A stretch of DNA of 5,006 bases from Thermoplasmata archaeon. Lineage in GTDB: Archaea; Thermoplasmatota; Thermoplasmata; Thermoplasmatales; Thermoplasmataceae. The position numbers were made by a program, and so were the translations under genes. Positions 4,997-5,006 of the stretch are shown here, piece by piece. The stretch spans positions 1 through 5,006 of the forward strand of contig JAJZKS010000156.1 of assembly GCA_021850835.1 (NCBI GenBank), written 5' to 3'. Each line of letters starts with the position of its first letter. Positions within the stretch are counted from its first letter, which is position 1. The notes under the pieces were generated by a model that saw nothing but the letters and a program-made list of their open reading frames with translations, did no database searches and had not been told where the DNA came from.

Positions 4997-5006
4997 GACA
5001 TAGGCA

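Noticed and set aside
1..5006. Search for tRNA, rRNA, CRISPR repeats, insertion-sequence ends and toxin-antitoxin pairs
   Set aside because: I found no cloverleaf-like sequence, regularly spaced repeats, transposase motifs or flanking target duplications; the small regulator is not paired with a toxin-like frame.

Overview
The window looks like chromosomal DNA of an archaeon, most likely a member of the Thermoplasmata (Thermoplasma/Ferroplasma-like). The evidence is AT-rich TATA-like boxes about 22-30 bases upstream of nearly every start codon, no Shine-Dalgarno sequences (suggesting leaderless mRNAs), heavy use of AGG/AGA and ATA codons, and protein families typical of archaea: an Hjc-type resolvase, an archaeal one-domain winged-helix regulator, and a class III aminotransferase of the Pyrococcus racemase type. 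By eye the GC content is moderate (mid-40s, not counted). The lineage is an inference, because no rRNA or other marker gene is present.

Layout from left to right. (a) 1-537, minus strand: the N-terminal part of a ferritin-like/VIT1 membrane protein (MbfA-like iron handling), running off the left edge. (b) 538-648: a divergent promoter region. (c) 649-2013, plus: a class III PLP aminotransferase or amino-acid racemase. (d) 2010-2525, minus: an Hjc-like Holliday junction resolvase whose stop codon overlaps that of the aminotransferase. (e) 2526-2657: a spacer with the resolvase promoter and a short palindrome. (f) 2658-2906, minus: a small winged-helix regulator. (g) 2907-2957: a 51-base divergent promoter with a perfect 17-base palindrome and one AT-rich box that may serve both sides. 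(h) 2958-3605, plus: a 215-residue repetitive, bactofilin-like beta-solenoid protein. (i) 3606-3749: a convergent spacer. (j) 3750-4913, minus: a class V aminotransferase of the alanine-glyoxylate/serine-pyruvate type. (k) 4914-5006: its promoter and the upstream end of the window.

Most of the genes look like independently transcribed housekeeping functions: iron handling, amino-acid metabolism and recombination. The part that reads as a module is the head-to-head pair of the winged-helix regulator and the beta-solenoid protein. The palindrome between them is placed so that the regulator could repress its own gene and control the solenoid gene together with it. This is the best candidate in the window for something little described. 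I see no tRNA, rRNA, CRISPR array, insertion sequence or toxin-antitoxin pair, and no gene-free stretch over 300 bases.
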